A DNA stretch of 64,000 nucleotides from Propionivibrio soli (GCF_025770765.1 NZ_JANZKY010000011.1:62001-126000), one strand, 5' to 3'. Shown: positions 26,866-37,341, counted from the first letter of the stretch. Made by a program: numbers and translations. Notes: generated by a model from the sequence alone, not told the origin.

Positions 26866-27672
26866 TCAGCGAACAGTGAGCTTTTCGTACAGGCCGACGA
26901 CGGTTTCCATCTCTGCGAGAATCCGCTCACTCGTGGTGGCCACGTTAGCCATCTGTTTTGGATCCGCGGCACCGCTCCGTTGCCCGAGTGCGAGGTCAAA
27001 GAACGTCCACTGCTGTTTTACCAGATCGAGCTCGTTCTTGATCTGCTGCGTGTTCGAGGTGTTGGTGCTGAGGTCGGACACGGTCGCGACGAATTCCTTT
27101 CGGGTCTGGTCAAGCAGGGCGTCGGTTTCATTGCCGCCAATTTTCCATGCTTGTGCTTGGTAGAGCTTGGCCATACGTTGCGACATCATGCGAGCCCGGC
27201 CAGCCGAATTCACGAGGTGCCCCCCGGCCGTCCCGGCTTGCTTCTCCAAAGCGACGGTGCCTTTGTCGGCAATCTGATAAATCAATTCGGACGAGGCGAG
27301 GACCTTCTTGCCGTTTTCCTTGTTCGGGGCGGCCCCGATCAAGACGTCTTTGTACTCGATCCAGGCGGTTTCAAGTTGCTTGTAGATGTCTCGGATCTCA
27401 CCGGTCGGCGCGTAGTTTTTCAGTTCGACAAGCTGGCGGTCAAACAGCGACATGGACGTGTCGAGGACGTTTTTGGACTTTTCCCCATCAACACCGAGCC
27501 CCAACTGAAAATAAGCTTTAGCCATGCGATGAGCGAGCATCCGCTGCCGCCCGGCCTTGTTGATCGCCGAATTAATGTCTGCTACTTGTGCATGAGCGAA
27601 GCCAGCAAAGAACACGGCCAACACCACGACCGTAGGAAGAAAGGCGCTCGCCCAGCTATTCCGATGAATCAT
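26866..27672 (-). CDS. Periplasmic protein with two PilJ-type four-helix domains
   Basis: 268 residues. A signal peptide (hydrophobic 12-27, cut after AHA) leads into two similar helical modules, each carrying the PilJ/NarX-type motif of AGRQRMLAHRMAKAYF (about residues 40-56) and AGRARMMSQRMAKLYQ (about 157-173). These modules normally form the ligand-sensing part of PilJ chemoreceptors and nitrate sensors such as NarX. Here there is no HAMP or signalling domain, so it is a free periplasmic sensor-like protein, perhaps partner of a receptor encoded elsewhere. Confidence 0.8.
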   Translation of the reverse strand: MIHRNSWASAFLPTVVVLAVFFAGFAHAQVADINSAINKAGRQRMLAHRMAKAYFQLGLGVDGEKSKNVLDTSMSLFDRQLVELKNYAPTGEIRDIYKQLETAWIEYKDVLIGAAPNKENGKKVLASSELIYQIADKGTVALEKQAGTAGGHLVNSAGRARMMSQRMAKLYQAQAWKIGGNETDALLDQTRKEFVATVSDLSTNTSNTQQIKNELDLVKQQWTFFDLALGQRSGAADPKQMANVATTSERILAEMETVVGLYEKLTVR

Positions 27673-28278
27673 TTTTTACCCAAAATGCGTAATTTTACCC
27701 CTTTTTGACTAGGGTTTTCTCGAAAAACGAGCTAACGTGCAGTGTTTTCGCGCAGCTAAATCGTATAAGGCGATGAAAACAAATACGTTTCGCCATTTTT
27801 TATCTTACATGGTTTGCGTTCTTTGACCGTTTGCCGGCCGAATTCGTCAGTAGATGGAGTTCTGAACCCTCGGACGGAAAGCGAAAGGACCAGAAGGAAA
27901 TGAAGAGCCATCTTTACCGAGTCACCGTCGAGCATCTGGAAGACGCAAAAGGGAACGCCGTGCAGACCTAGCCTTTGCACTTCGGGGCGCGAAACCATGA
28001 CGATCTTTTTTTTCCCATCATGGAGCGACCAAAAGCCCGTGGTGACTTCGCAGAGGGCGAGGCGATGGCGTTTGCCCTCGGCCTGAAGCTTTCCAGCGAG
28101 GTTATGCTCAATCATCGCCGCAATGAGCTTTTTACGTCGCTGCAGCCGCACTTCGGTGAATTATGAAGGGGCTCAAAAGGGAATAAAGCGAACGACCGTG
28201 TCGCTTTTGAGTCGGAGCAGGCAGTTTTTGGCCACGCCTTCACTGCCCATTTTGCTCACGACACGATCGGGGTACGGG
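27673..28278. other. Region without a well-supported gene
   Basis: About 600 bases of lower GC. The longest open frame is on the minus strand (27756-28151, GTG start, 131 codons); its first 75 codons look weakly protein-like, but it lacks a ribosome site and any recognised family, so it is not called as a gene. A 63-codon plus-strand frame overlaps it. The upstream end holds the presumed AT-rich promoter of the PilJ-domain gene. Confidence 0.4.
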
Positions 28279-29748
<1,470 letters not shown>

Positions 29749-29777
29749 TCAAACTCCATGTTTTTGTCCGCCGTGGT

Positions 29778-30038
29778 TCAGCGGCGGTATTGGCGCCTGG
29801 GCGCCGTGGCGGTGCGGCTTTCGAGATGGCGGAAGGTAATGCGGCCCTTGTCTAGATCATAGGGCGATATTTCGAGGGAAACTTTGTCTCCGGCCAGAAT
29901 GCGGATGTGGTTCTTGCGCATTTTTCCGGCCGTGTAGGCGGTTAGCTGGTGGCCGTTTTCGAGCAGGACCACAAAGCGTGAATCGGGGAGAACTTCAAGG
30001 ATTTCTCCGCGCATTTCGAGCAACTCTTCTTTAGCCAA
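29778..30038 (-). CDS. infA: Translation initiation factor IF-1
   Basis: 86 residues, OB-fold: [47 protein letters not shown], then [21 protein letters not shown]. It binds the ribosomal A site during initiation. The start is TTG at 30038, with GGAGG seven bases before it and a family-perfect N-terminus (M-AKEE); an upstream in-frame ATG at 30068 lies inside the terminator. Betaproteobacteria often carry two IF-1 genes; this copy, next to rhlE and a cold-shock gene, is likely the second copy outside the ribosomal-protein operon. Confidence 0.92.
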   Translation of the reverse strand: MAKEELLEMRGEILEVLPDSRFVVLLENGHQLTAYTAGKMRKNHIRILAGDKVSLEISPYDLDKGRITFRHLESRTATAPRRQYRR

Positions 30039-30066
30039 GGCATCGCCTCCAGAAAACGAGAAAAAC

Positions 30067-30090
30067 AAAACCCGGCATGTGCCGGGTTTT
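30067..30090 (-). terminator. Intrinsic terminator after cspA
   Basis: Perfect 11-bp arms (aaaacccggca / tgccgggtttt) with a two-base loop; on the minus strand the stem is followed by a T-rich run (ttttgttttt). It lies 52 bases past the cspA stop and only 29 bases before the infA start, so infA-rhlE are reached by read-through or by an unseen promoter. Confidence 0.82.
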
Positions 30091-30141
30091 CATTGAGGCA
30101 AACCGGAGAGCTTCAGCTCGTCCCTGGATGCCGACGAGCCT

Positions 30142-30348
30142 TTAGTTGTTCGGGACGATGTTCGATGCTTGCTTGCCCTTGGGGCCCATCGCGACGTCGA
30201 ACGTCACTTTGTCGCCTTCTTTGAGCGTCTTGAAGCCATTGCCCTGGATGGCGGAGAAATGCGCGAAAAGATCTTCGCCGCCTGCGTCGGGCGTGATGAA
30301 GCCAAAGCCCTTCGAATCGTTAAACCACTTGACGGTACCTGTTGCCAT
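30142..30348 (-). CDS. cspA: Cold-shock protein, CspA family
   Basis: 68 codons encoding a 67-68 residue CSD-fold nucleic-acid chaperone: [21 protein letters not shown] carries RNP1 (KGFGFI), and RNP2 follows (DLFAHFSAI). It destabilises secondary structure in mRNA, mostly at low temperature. The ATG giving MATGTV was chosen over one five codons upstream. A leader of about 125 bases from the proposed promoter, including a GC-palindrome near the ribosome site, is consistent with leader-based control of cold-shock genes. Confidence 0.95.
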   Translation of the reverse strand: MATGTVKWFNDSKGFGFITPDAGGEDLFAHFSAIQGNGFKTLKEGDKVTFDVAMGPKGKQASNIVPNN

Positions 30349-30480
30349 AACCTGAATCTCCAAAAAATTGTTCCCCGGCCGGGGCGGTAATCAAGACGGC
30401 GAAGTGGTAATTGGGGGAGACCGCGGTTGGCGGACGGTGACCGACTGACGACAAGCGCGCTTGACTTGGGTGAGGTGCGG

Positions 30481-30509
30481 ACTATGCACGTTACTGACTG
30501 GAATAGCAA
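30481..30509 (-). promoter_or_regulatory. Candidate sigma-70 promoter of cspA
   Basis: On the minus strand TTGCTA (30509-30504) and CATAGT (30486-30481) are 17 bases apart, placing transcription start near 30474 and giving a leader of about 125 bases before the cspA ATG. Both hexamers are imperfect matches to consensus. Confidence 0.4.
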
Positions 30510-30631
30510 ATATACTTTTCCAGCAAACGGCGTGCCCGGCCTAAGAGGGTTTCAATGAGGCTGACGCCCCGTCATTCACCAACCGAGGCTGTTTTTTTGC
30601 TGGCAAAGCCGCAGGAACGAGGGCGGGAGGG

Positions 30632-30658
30632 AGGGTACGGGGAGTTGCCCCGTACCCT
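30632..30658 (-). terminator. Stem-loop downstream of serA
   Basis: Perfect 11-bp inverted repeat agggtacgggg (30632-30642) and ccccgtaccct (30648-30658) with a five-base loop, 14 bases beyond the serA stop on the minus strand. A pyrimidine-rich rather than T-rich stretch follows. Confidence 0.6.
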
Positions 30659-30671
30659 GTGCACATTAGGG

Positions 30672-31859
30672 CTACTTCAATACGGCTTGGATGACGTTCT
30701 CGCCCGACGCGATACGTTGCAACAAAGAGTCCGAGGGACGCCTGTCGAGCACCAATGAGCAACAGGCCGCTTGTTCTCCCTCGAAGATCGTGTTGTCCAT
30801 TTCCTCGATGTTGATCCCTTCGTTGCGCAACTCGTGCAAAACGCCGGCCAGGACGCCGACACGGTTGTAATGCCGCACGACGAGCGGAACACCCGTATGC
30901 GCCTTGCGCGGATTCACGGCGTTCACGGGCTTGCCTGTTTCTACGAAGGTACGCACGATGCGCACCGTCTCCTCGGCAATCGCTTCCTCCGCCTGCTCAG
31001 TAGACGCGCCGATATGCGGCGTCGCGGCGGCGAGAAGGCCAGCGAACTCGGCGTCGGCAAACGGTGCCTCGCCCGACGAGGGCTCATTGTCAAAAACGTC
31101 GAGCGCGGCGCGGATGCGGCCGCTGCGCAGAGCCTCTTTCAGTGCCGCGAGATCGACGATTTCACTGCGCGCCGTGTTCACCAGGAGCGCGCCGGCTTTC
31201 ATGCGTGCGAGGAAATCGCTGCCGATAATGCCCCGCGTTTCTTTCGACAGAGCAAGGTGCAAGCTCACGACGTCGGCGCTTTCTGCTAGTTCGTTAAGGG
31301 AGCTACAGAAACCGATGTCCAGCGCTTCCGCTTTCGCGGGCGTGAGGCTCCGCGACCAGCCGATAACCTTCATGCCCAGCCCTTGGGCGCGACAAGCGAC
31401 AGCCTCACCGATATGGCCCAGCCCGACCACGCCGAGCGTACGGCCTTTGAGGCCGCGCGCCTTGCCGTATTCCTTCTTGCGCCATTTACCGGCACGCAGG
31501 TCGGCCAGGGCGTCGGGAATACGACGATCCGTCGCGATCATGAGGCCGATCGCGAGTTCGGCCACGGCATCCGTGTTCTTGCCCGGGCAGTTGGCGACGT
31601 ATACGCCCTTTTCGCTTGCCCGCTTGATGTCGATTGTGTTCACGCCGGCGCCCGCGCGAATGATGAGCGAAAGGTCGGTTCCTGCGTCGATGCAGGCAGC
31701 GGTTACCTGTGTCGAGCGCACGATCAAGACTTCCGCTCCGGCGACGGCGCCGGGCAGCGTTTCGGCATCGAGCTCAGGCTTTAGAGTTACGTCGCACCCT
31801 AGCGCCTTCAGGTCGGCGACCATCTGGGATGACACCTTGTCGGCAATCAGCACTTTCAT
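30672..31859 (-). CDS. serA: D-3-phosphoglycerate dehydrogenase
   Basis: 395 residues. NAD-binding domain with GVVGLGHIGEAVA (about 143-155), the D-2-hydroxyacid dehydrogenase signatures (KAGALLVNTARSEIVD; ATPHIGASTEQAEE with the catalytic histidine), and a C-terminal ACT domain (about 320-395; NRVGVLAGVLHELRNEGINIEEMDN) that mediates serine feedback or dimerisation. It catalyses the first step of serine synthesis from 3-phosphoglycerate. GGAGG precedes the ATG. The length matches the short ACT-containing SerA form. Confidence 0.93.
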   Translation of the reverse strand: MKVLIADKVSSQMVADLKALGCDVTLKPELDAETLPGAVAGAEVLIVRSTQVTAACIDAGTDLSLIIRAGAGVNTIDIKRASEKGVYVANCPGKNTDAVAELAIGLMIATDRRIPDALADLRAGKWRKKEYGKARGLKGRTLGVVGLGHIGEAVACRAQGLGMKVIGWSRSLTPAKAEALDIGFCSSLNELAESADVVSLHLALSKETRGIIGSDFLARMKAGALLVNTARSEIVDLAALKEALRSGRIRAALDVFDNEPSSGEAPFADAEFAGLLAAATPHIGASTEQAEEAIAEETVRIVRTFVETGKPVNAVNPRKAHTGVPLVVRHYNRVGVLAGVLHELRNEGINIEEMDNTIFEGEQAACCSLVLDRRPSDSLLQRIASGENVIQAVLK

Positions 31860-32129
31860 CGATTTCCTCCACTGGATTGATCTTGGTTATCGAGCCGCCA
31901 CCAGGCGAACCTGACGGCGTGTCAGGCATTCCGAAGCGCATGCTACTCCTGCTTTCATGTCATATGCGATCCGTAGTTTTGCGGGGGACGATCGTCGCGC
32001 GGGAGGGACATCGGAAACGGCATTTGGCCTTGCAGCGCGGGGCCATGTATCGTCCGATATGGAAACGGTACGCTGCGTTCATGAGAACGAACCGGCACGG
32101 TGCACGGAGAACGGATAGGAAGACGCGAG
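31860..32129. other. Divergent promoter region between serA and the YccS-like gene
   Basis: 270 bases between two divergent genes. No further gene; it should hold both promoters. No clear consensus element could be assigned. Confidence 0.4.
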
Positions 32130-34319
32130 ATGGCGGGAAGCGGGTGGGGACTGCAAGGATGGTGGAACGCGAGGACCCGCGAGGCGGTGTGGTCGAACGC
32201 GAGAGTGACGCTGGCCATGGCCGGCATTATGGCCTTTGGCGTGCTTGCCGATCGGCCTCAAGCGATCATCCCTTTGCTGCTCGGAACGATCGCCAGCGCA
32301 TTAGCGGAAACCGACGACAACTGGCGAGGACGAACGGGAGCGCAACTCATGACGTTGCTCTGCTTCTTCGTTGCTATCCATTCGGTACAGCTCGGCATGG
32401 CACGCCCGCCGTATCTTGCTCCGGTGCTCGTTATGGGTGCCTTTCTGCTGACCTTGCTCGGTGCCCTTGGCGACCGCTACCGGACGATTGCCGCCGCTAC
32501 GTTGATCATGGCGCTGTACGCTGCGCTCGCCATGGGGCCGGGTACCGAGCGTGAACTTGCGGCTCAGCGCGGCGTACTTTTGTTCTCCGGTGCCATTTGG
32601 CACGGAATGGTTTCTGTCCTCTGGGCTGCCGCTTTCCCTACCTTCGCGGTGCGCGAGTCCCTAGCCAACCTGTATGAGACATTGGGGAAGTACCTTGAAC
32701 TGAAATCGCGCATGCTCGAACCCGTCCGCAACGCGGACCTGGAGCAATGCCGGCTGCAGCTGGCGCTGTACAACGGGCGACTGGTGGACGCCCTGAATGC
32801 CACCAAGGAAATCCTTTTCGTGCGCGCGAGCAGCAAGCCGGACCGGATGCCGCCGTGGCTCGTGCGGGCGCTGCACCGGTACTTCACGGCGCAGGACGTT
32901 CACGAGCGTACGTCGTCTTCCCATGAGAATTATGATCTGCTGGCCAAGACCTTCTTTCACAGCGACGTGCTGTACCGGTGCGAACGCGTGCTCGCCTTGC
33001 TCGGTCAGGATTGCATCGCTTTTGCCGGAGTTATCCGCGAACGGCGGTCATGGGAGAGAGACGAAGCGGCCGCGCATGCCGTCGAGGACATGAACGCCGC
33101 CGTGGCGCATATAGAACCCGTTGGCGCCGACGAGCTGCCCGAAACGCACCGGGCCCGCCCTTCGCTGCGGGCATTGGCCACAAACCTTGGCGCAATACAT
33201 CGGGAAATCTCGGGACTGCGCGACCAGGAACCGTCCCGGTTGCCCGCAGAATGGACGTTGCAAGACATCCAGCCGCGGACGTGGCGTGATTTCCGCGACC
33301 GTTTGGCGGCACATCTGAACCTCCAATCGCCCATCATGCGCCACGCTATCCGTCTTGGGGCTGCCCTCGGTGCCGGATATGCGGTCATGACACAGGTCAG
33401 CGATGCCTTCGGCTTCTGGATTCTCCTGACGATCGTTTTCGTCTGCCAGCCGTACTACGGGGCGACGCTGACCCGACTTGCGCAAAGGATCGCCGGGACG
33501 GTGCTGGGCCTGCTCGCGGGGTGGGCGTTGCTCCGGCTCTTTCCTGATCCGCTCACGCAGTCCGCTTTCACAGTCGTAGCGGCCGTCCTGTTCTTTGCGT
33601 TTCGAACGGCGCGCTACGCGATTGCAACCGCCGGTATCACGATGTTCGTGCTTCTCGCCTTCAATCAGGTGGGCAACGGATACGATCTGATTGTTCCGCG
33701 GCTGCTCGACACGCTGATCGGGGGTGGGATTGCGGGGGTGTCAGTGTGGCTGATCCTGCCCAGCTGGCACTCCCGACGCCTGCCACGGCTCGCGGCGGCT
33801 GCGATGCGTGCCCACTCGCGCTACTTGAAACAACTGATGCTTCAGTATTCGGCAACGGGCAAGCAGGACGACCTCGCGTATCGTATCGCGCGCCGCGACG
33901 CGCACAATGCCGACGCGACGTTGTCCGGAGCACTTCTAGCCGCTCTCCAGGAACCGAGCCACGTGCGCCGTGGGCGGGGCGAGTCGGGCAAGCGCTTCAT
34001 CGTTTCGTCGCACACCTTGCTCAATTACCTGTCGGCGTTGGGAGCGCATCGGCCGCGGGAAGCCGTATCCGTTGGTACGGGTCAGGAACGGGCGATTGCT
34101 TTGGAAAGGGCGCTCGAGAACCTTGCCGCCGCCTTGGATTCGGGACAGGAAGCGAGTGAGAGCGATGTTGCGTGGAACTCGAATGGCGATGCAGGCAGCG
34201 ACTCTCTACCTGCGGGCGAGCTGTCTGAAACGCAGCGCGTTGTACATGCGCAGCTCGCGTTGGTGGCTCGCCTGATGCCTACCTTGCGACGCGATGCCGC
34301 ACAACTGGTCACGGGGTAG
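32130..34319 (+). CDS. YccS/FusC-family inner-membrane protein
   Basis: 729 residues in the YccS layout: an N-terminal block of about six membrane helices (residues 25-175), a cytoplasmic helical region (about 175-400), a second block of six helices (about 410-530; FWILLTIVFVCQPYYGATLTRLAQRIAGTVLGLLAG is the conserved FUSC core) and a cytoplasmic C-terminus. Members are implicated in aromatic-acid efflux (AaeB-like) or envelope functions; substrate unknown. AGGAAG seven bases before ATG 32130 defines the start. Confidence 0.85.
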   Translation: MAGSGWGLQGWWNARTREAVWSNARVTLAMAGIMAFGVLADRPQAIIPLLLGTIASALAETDDNWRGRTGAQLMTLLCFFVAIHSVQLGMARPPYLAPVLVMGAFLLTLLGALGDRYRTIAAATLIMALYAALAMGPGTERELAAQRGVLLFSGAIWHGMVSVLWAAAFPTFAVRESLANLYETLGKYLELKSRMLEPVRNADLEQCRLQLALYNGRLVDALNATKEILFVRASSKPDRMPPWLVRALHRYFTAQDVHERTSSSHENYDLLAKTFFHSDVLYRCERVLALLGQDCIAFAGVIRERRSWERDEAAAHAVEDMNAAVAHIEPVGADELPETHRARPSLRALATNLGAIHREISGLRDQEPSRLPAEWTLQDIQPRTWRDFRDRLAAHLNLQSPIMRHAIRLGAALGAGYAVMTQVSDAFGFWILLTIVFVCQPYYGATLTRLAQRIAGTVLGLLAGWALLRLFPDPLTQSAFTVVAAVLFFAFRTARYAIATAGITMFVLLAFNQVGNGYDLIVPRLLDTLIGGGIAGVSVWLILPSWHSRRLPRLAAAAMRAHSRYLKQLMLQYSATGKQDDLAYRIARRDAHNADATLSGALLAALQEPSHVRRGRGESGKRFIVSSHTLLNYLSALGAHRPREAVSVGTGQERAIALERALENLAAALDSGQEASESDVAWNSNGDAGSDSLPAGELSETQRVVHAQLALVARLMPTLRRDAAQLVTG

Positions 34320-34417
34320 GGCGCGTACTGAGGTCAAATCGGGCTCGCGGGCAGTCGTCCTGTTGCCTGGAGCCGGGTTGGGAAAAGCCGTTTGGTCCTT
34401 GGCGTCGCTTAATCCTT

Positions 34418-34442
34418 GGGCGGCGTTCGTTGAACGCCGCCC
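34418..34442 (+). terminator. Intrinsic terminator of the YccS-like gene
   Basis: Perfect 11-bp stem gggcggcgttc / gaacgccgccc with a three-base loop, followed on the plus strand by ttccattttattt. It lies between two convergent genes and may serve both, but the T-rich side favours the plus strand. Confidence 0.8.
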
Positions 34443-34449
34443 TTCCATT

Positions 34450-35268
34450 TTATTTCCGCATCGCAAGCGCCTCGGCTTCGGCCGCGCAATATGCCGGGGC
34501 CTTGGCGCCGGCGGCGCGCGCCGCTTCGATTTCCTGGCGCGCCAACCTGAGCTGCTCGACGAACACCGGGTTCCGGTGCAGTCGGCTCACCGTTGCCGCG
34601 GCTACCACACGGCCTGCTTCGACGTCGCTCTTCCAGTGCACTCCGCAGATCAAGCGGCTGTCGCCGAAGGCGAGTCCGCGGGCCAGAATTGCATTGGCGC
34701 GTTCAGGAGCCGCTTCCGCCAGCACGAGCGCCCAAGCCCAACCGATCGACGTGTGGCCCGACGGGTAGGAGTCGTCCTTGTGCTTTTCGTCGGGCGTGCA
34801 ACTCGTGTCGCCATGGGCGATATAGGGACGACGGCGCTTATAGAGATCCTTGGGCTTGTCGTTGGCCCGGCTTGCATCGGCCCGTACGCGGCGAATCAGC
34901 ATATTCAAGTGAGGCGTGGCCTCCGCCGACACTTCGAGACCGAGTGCGCAGGAGAATGTGCGGGCCGCATTCGGGAAGGTCAGGTCGGCATCCTGGACGG
35001 CGAGTTTCCAGCGGGGCGAATCGCGCAATTGACGCGTGTTCTTGTAGTACTCCTCGTCCGCGGCGAAAGCCGCACTTCCGGCGGCTGGAGGTGGGGGAAG
35101 GAACTCCTGTGTGCCTGGAAGTTCGTCGGGTTGCAGGTAACCGATCACGTACCCGGAGCGCCCGCCCGATAGTCCGTCAGGCGATGTCGGCGGAGCTACG
35201 GTTGCGCAGCCGGCCAGGGCGAGAAGCACGGATAGGGCGCATGCGTTTCTTTGTATCGATAGAGTCAC
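34450..35268 (-). CDS. Class A non-specific acid phosphatase (PAP2 family), lipoprotein
   Basis: 272 residues. Lipoprotein signal peptide with ALAGC (Cys21). The complete phosphatase signature K-x6-RP ... PSGH ... SR-x5-H-x3-D is present as Lys140/Arg147-Pro148, Pro169-Ser170-Gly171-His172, and Ser204-Arg205/His211/Asp215. Members (PhoC/PhoN type) hydrolyse phosphomonoesters in the periplasm through a phosphohistidine intermediate. Length is slightly above usual because of the lipoprotein leader and a proline-rich linker. It would scavenge phosphate from organic esters. Confidence 0.92.
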   Translation of the reverse strand: MTLSIQRNACALSVLLALAGCATVAPPTSPDGLSGGRSGYVIGYLQPDELPGTQEFLPPPPAAGSAAFAADEEYYKNTRQLRDSPRWKLAVQDADLTFPNAARTFSCALGLEVSAEATPHLNMLIRRVRADASRANDKPKDLYKRRRPYIAHGDTSCTPDEKHKDDSYPSGHTSIGWAWALVLAEAAPERANAILARGLAFGDSRLICGVHWKSDVEAGRVVAAATVSRLHRNPVFVEQLRLARQEIEAARAAGAKAPAYCAAEAEALAMRK

Positions 35269-35543
35269 TGCTTCCTCCTTGAGTCGTTGTGATTGTTCTT
35301 GGTGCTCAACTAAGCCGCCGCCGCAGATCTTGTTCGTATGCTCTCGGCGGTAGTCACGGCTGTTGCTAAATCGAAAATTTAACGTTCATAAACCAACAAA
35401 ATGTTCGATTGGGAACACTAGGCGTCAGGCGGCGGTTTGTCAAACCAGTGATAGAGTTCGCCTTGCCGAGCTGTCCATGCGCCGAGCCGGGCGTAAGAAA
35501 AGAGACCTCTCGGCAAAGTGTTGAACTGGTTTCGGATGAAAGC

Positions 35544-35891
35544 ATGCCAATTGATTTGAAAAGCCGTCGCTTTCGCCTCAACCTGGCGGGTGCCCTTGTC
35601 CTGGCGCTCGGAGTGTTGGTGGCCACTTGGATCTACTTTCACGCGGCCGAGGACGATGGCGACGTGATCGGCTATGTCGTGGTGAATGGGGAGTCTTATC
35701 CCTTGCGTGCAAGCGATTCGAAGCGGTACCGAGCCGATCTCGAGCGTTTCGGCGGCAAGGCGGCGGTATTCGCGGACGATCTCAACCGGTGGGTGCAGAG
35801 CCTATTTCAAGGGCAGCGCTTGGCTTTCACGATCGCCGTCAGTGCCATTGCCGTATCGGCGGTCTGTTTCCGCGTTGCGCGACGGCACTGA
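35544..35891 (+). CDS. Small membrane protein of unknown function
   Basis: 115 residues with one N-terminal (about 15-34, LNLAGALVLALGVLVATWIYF) and one C-terminal (about 92-110) membrane segment, flanking a hydrophilic middle (VIGYVVVNGESYPLRASDSKRYRADLERFGG) that probably faces the periplasm. The upstream open frame is longer, but the ATG at 35544 begins just ahead of a basic-then-hydrophobic pattern. No family recognised. Confidence 0.65.
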   Translation: MPIDLKSRRFRLNLAGALVLALGVLVATWIYFHAAEDDGDVIGYVVVNGESYPLRASDSKRYRADLERFGGKAAVFADDLNRWVQSLFQGQRLAFTIAVSAIAVSAVCFRVARRH

Positions 35892-35898
35892 ATTAGCG

Positions 35899-35941
35899 GC
35901 AGAAAAAAAAACAAAGGCCGCTCAACTTTCATCGAGCGGCC
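35899..35941 (-). terminator. Intrinsic terminator of the PEP-CTERM gene
   Basis: 8-bp stem ggccgctc (35916-35923) / gagcggcc (35934-35941), followed on the minus strand by a run of T residues (complement of the A-run around 35903-35911). Located 22 bases past the stop codon. Confidence 0.85.
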
Positions 35942-35962
35942 CGGCTACGGCACGGTGTGAAA

Positions 35963-36832
35963 CTATTTGTCGGCTTTACGGCGCCGGGTGCCGAGCCCGA
36001 CGAGGGCGAGCGCGCTCAGGACCAGCGTACCGGGTTCGGGTACCGAGTTGTCGCTGCCGGGATCACGCGCCCACAACGAGACGTGGGACAAGCCCCGTGA
36101 ACCGAACACCGGGGATAGATCCGCCGTGCCAAAGAAATTCAGGACCGGACCGGCGCTCGTCGGATGGTCGAAACCGAATTGCTGTCCGGTGAAGTTGTAA
36201 GCGGCGAAGGCATTGCCCTGTTTGAACACCAGAGCGAACTGGTCGAAGTACGCGTCCCCGAGAACCACGCCGGCCCTGGCAATCACACCGAGATCCGGGG
36301 TGAACGCCCAGTTCCAGATACCTTTCGTGGCGTCGAAAGAGATCGAGAAGAAGCTGTCGAGCACGATGCCGGTATAGGCGCCGATCTTGGTCACGGCTTC
36401 GAAACCGTTCGTTCCCGGGCCATCCACTTTGCCCAAATAAATCCAGCCGGGGTCCGCGATTCCATCGTGGTTGAGGTCGTACGCACTGTACGGGCTAGCT
36501 AGGAAGGCGCCGTTGCCGAAGAGGTCGCCCCCTGTTCCCGGCCCTTGCCATTTCTGGTTTTGCCCGTTCAACAAGCCGTCATTGAAGTAGCCCAGGTTGG
36601 TCGTAGGGTAAGGCGTATCGTTGCCGGCAAACGCCCCGTAGCAACTCTTGAAGTTGATCGGGGCGGCGTTGATCACAGTCTGAGTAGAGGCAACAGTCAC
36701 TGTCGTCACCGTAACGTTTCCCGACGCGCAACCGTTCAGCGTCGTCGAAACGGTGCCTGCGAACGCCGAAGCACTGCTCAAACTGATAAGAGCCACGGCG
36801 GAAAGCGTGAAGTATTTGGCAGAGGTTTTCAT
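35963..36832 (-). CDS. Secreted PEP-CTERM sorting-domain protein
   Basis: 289 residues. Signal peptide (MKTSAKYFTLSAVALISLSSASAFA), a secreted domain rich in aromatic and glycine residues with two cysteines (NGCASG, KSCYGAF), and a C-terminal PEP-CTERM anchor: SVPEPGTLVLSALALVGLG followed by RRRK. The PEP motif is cut by an exosortase (EpsH), which anchors or releases the protein in exopolysaccharide-forming bacteria. An ATG 25 codons upstream exists, but this one begins the signal peptide. The body resembles secreted floc/biofilm-associated proteins; ligand unknown. Confidence 0.9.
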   Translation of the reverse strand: MKTSAKYFTLSAVALISLSSASAFAGTVSTTLNGCASGNVTVTTVTVASTQTVINAAPINFKSCYGAFAGNDTPYPTTNLGYFNDGLLNGQNQKWQGPGTGGDLFGNGAFLASPYSAYDLNHDGIADPGWIYLGKVDGPGTNGFEAVTKIGAYTGIVLDSFFSISFDATKGIWNWAFTPDLGVIARAGVVLGDAYFDQFALVFKQGNAFAAYNFTGQQFGFDHPTSAGPVLNFFGTADLSPVFGSRGLSHVSLWARDPGSDNSVPEPGTLVLSALALVGLGTRRRKADK

Positions 36833-36866
36833 GATGTGCTCGCTGGTAAGTGGGCAAGCTCCTAAA

Positions 36867-36882
36867 AGCAACACCTGTGCCG
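36867..36882 (-). promoter_or_regulatory. Sigma-54 (RpoN) type promoter of the PEP-CTERM gene
   Basis: On the minus strand CGGCAC-AGGTG-TTGCT matches the -24/-12 consensus TGGCAC-N5-TTGCW with one mismatch and exact spacing. The start site would lie about 24 bases before the ATG. PEP-CTERM genes are commonly under RpoN with the PrsK/PrsR two-component pair. Confidence 0.65.
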
Positions 36883-37341
36883 TCATATATTTTCCATTTT
36901 TAATCATACTATTAGATTAAAAAAACGAGAGTTCCCGGATGCTTTCTTCTTGGTGTACAACTGTCTGGTCGATGGGGAAGAAAATTTCCCGACATCGAGG
37001 TGGGGGAACCGGCGTCGGCTCGAACGGGCTCCTCCGATAGCCCGATACCAAGGAGGAAATGCCCGCAGATGGTGCGAGGGAAACGACGGCGCCATTCTGT
37101 AGTGCGCAGCCATGATCAGCCGCTTCTTGGGTCGCTTGACCAATCGGCAGATTGGCAGGAGATCACGAAAAGAGTTTCCGAGATACAGCCGTGGTGGCGT
37201 GAGACTTCATTCGGTTTTTGGGTGAAGTCGACGTTTACGGATTGCCCGATTGGTCAGATTCTTGCTTTTTCCGCACTGTCCGGAAGCCTGCTTCCGGTAA
37301 CATCTATTCGCAACAAGGCCGAACTTTAGGGAGAAAAACGC
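36883..37341. other. Non-coding region between the PEP-CTERM and hemerythrin genes
   Basis: About 460 bases. Contains an AT-rich perfect 9-bp dyad tttttaatc-N9-gattaaaaa (36897-36923) upstream of the sigma-54 promoter, suitable for an activator or IHF-like bending site, and a small perfect hairpin (ccggaagc/gcttccgg, 37280-37297) shortly before the hemerythrin gene. The open frames here are not protein-like. Confidence 0.45.

Noticed and set aside
27756-28151. 131-codon open frame on the minus strand
   Set aside because: Starts at GTG without a ribosome site and matches no family I recognise. Left as possible but unsupported.
37138-37255. 10-bp inverted repeat gaccaatcgg / ccgattggtc
   Set aside because: The arms are almost 100 bases apart with no mobile-element gene or target duplication between them; likely chance.
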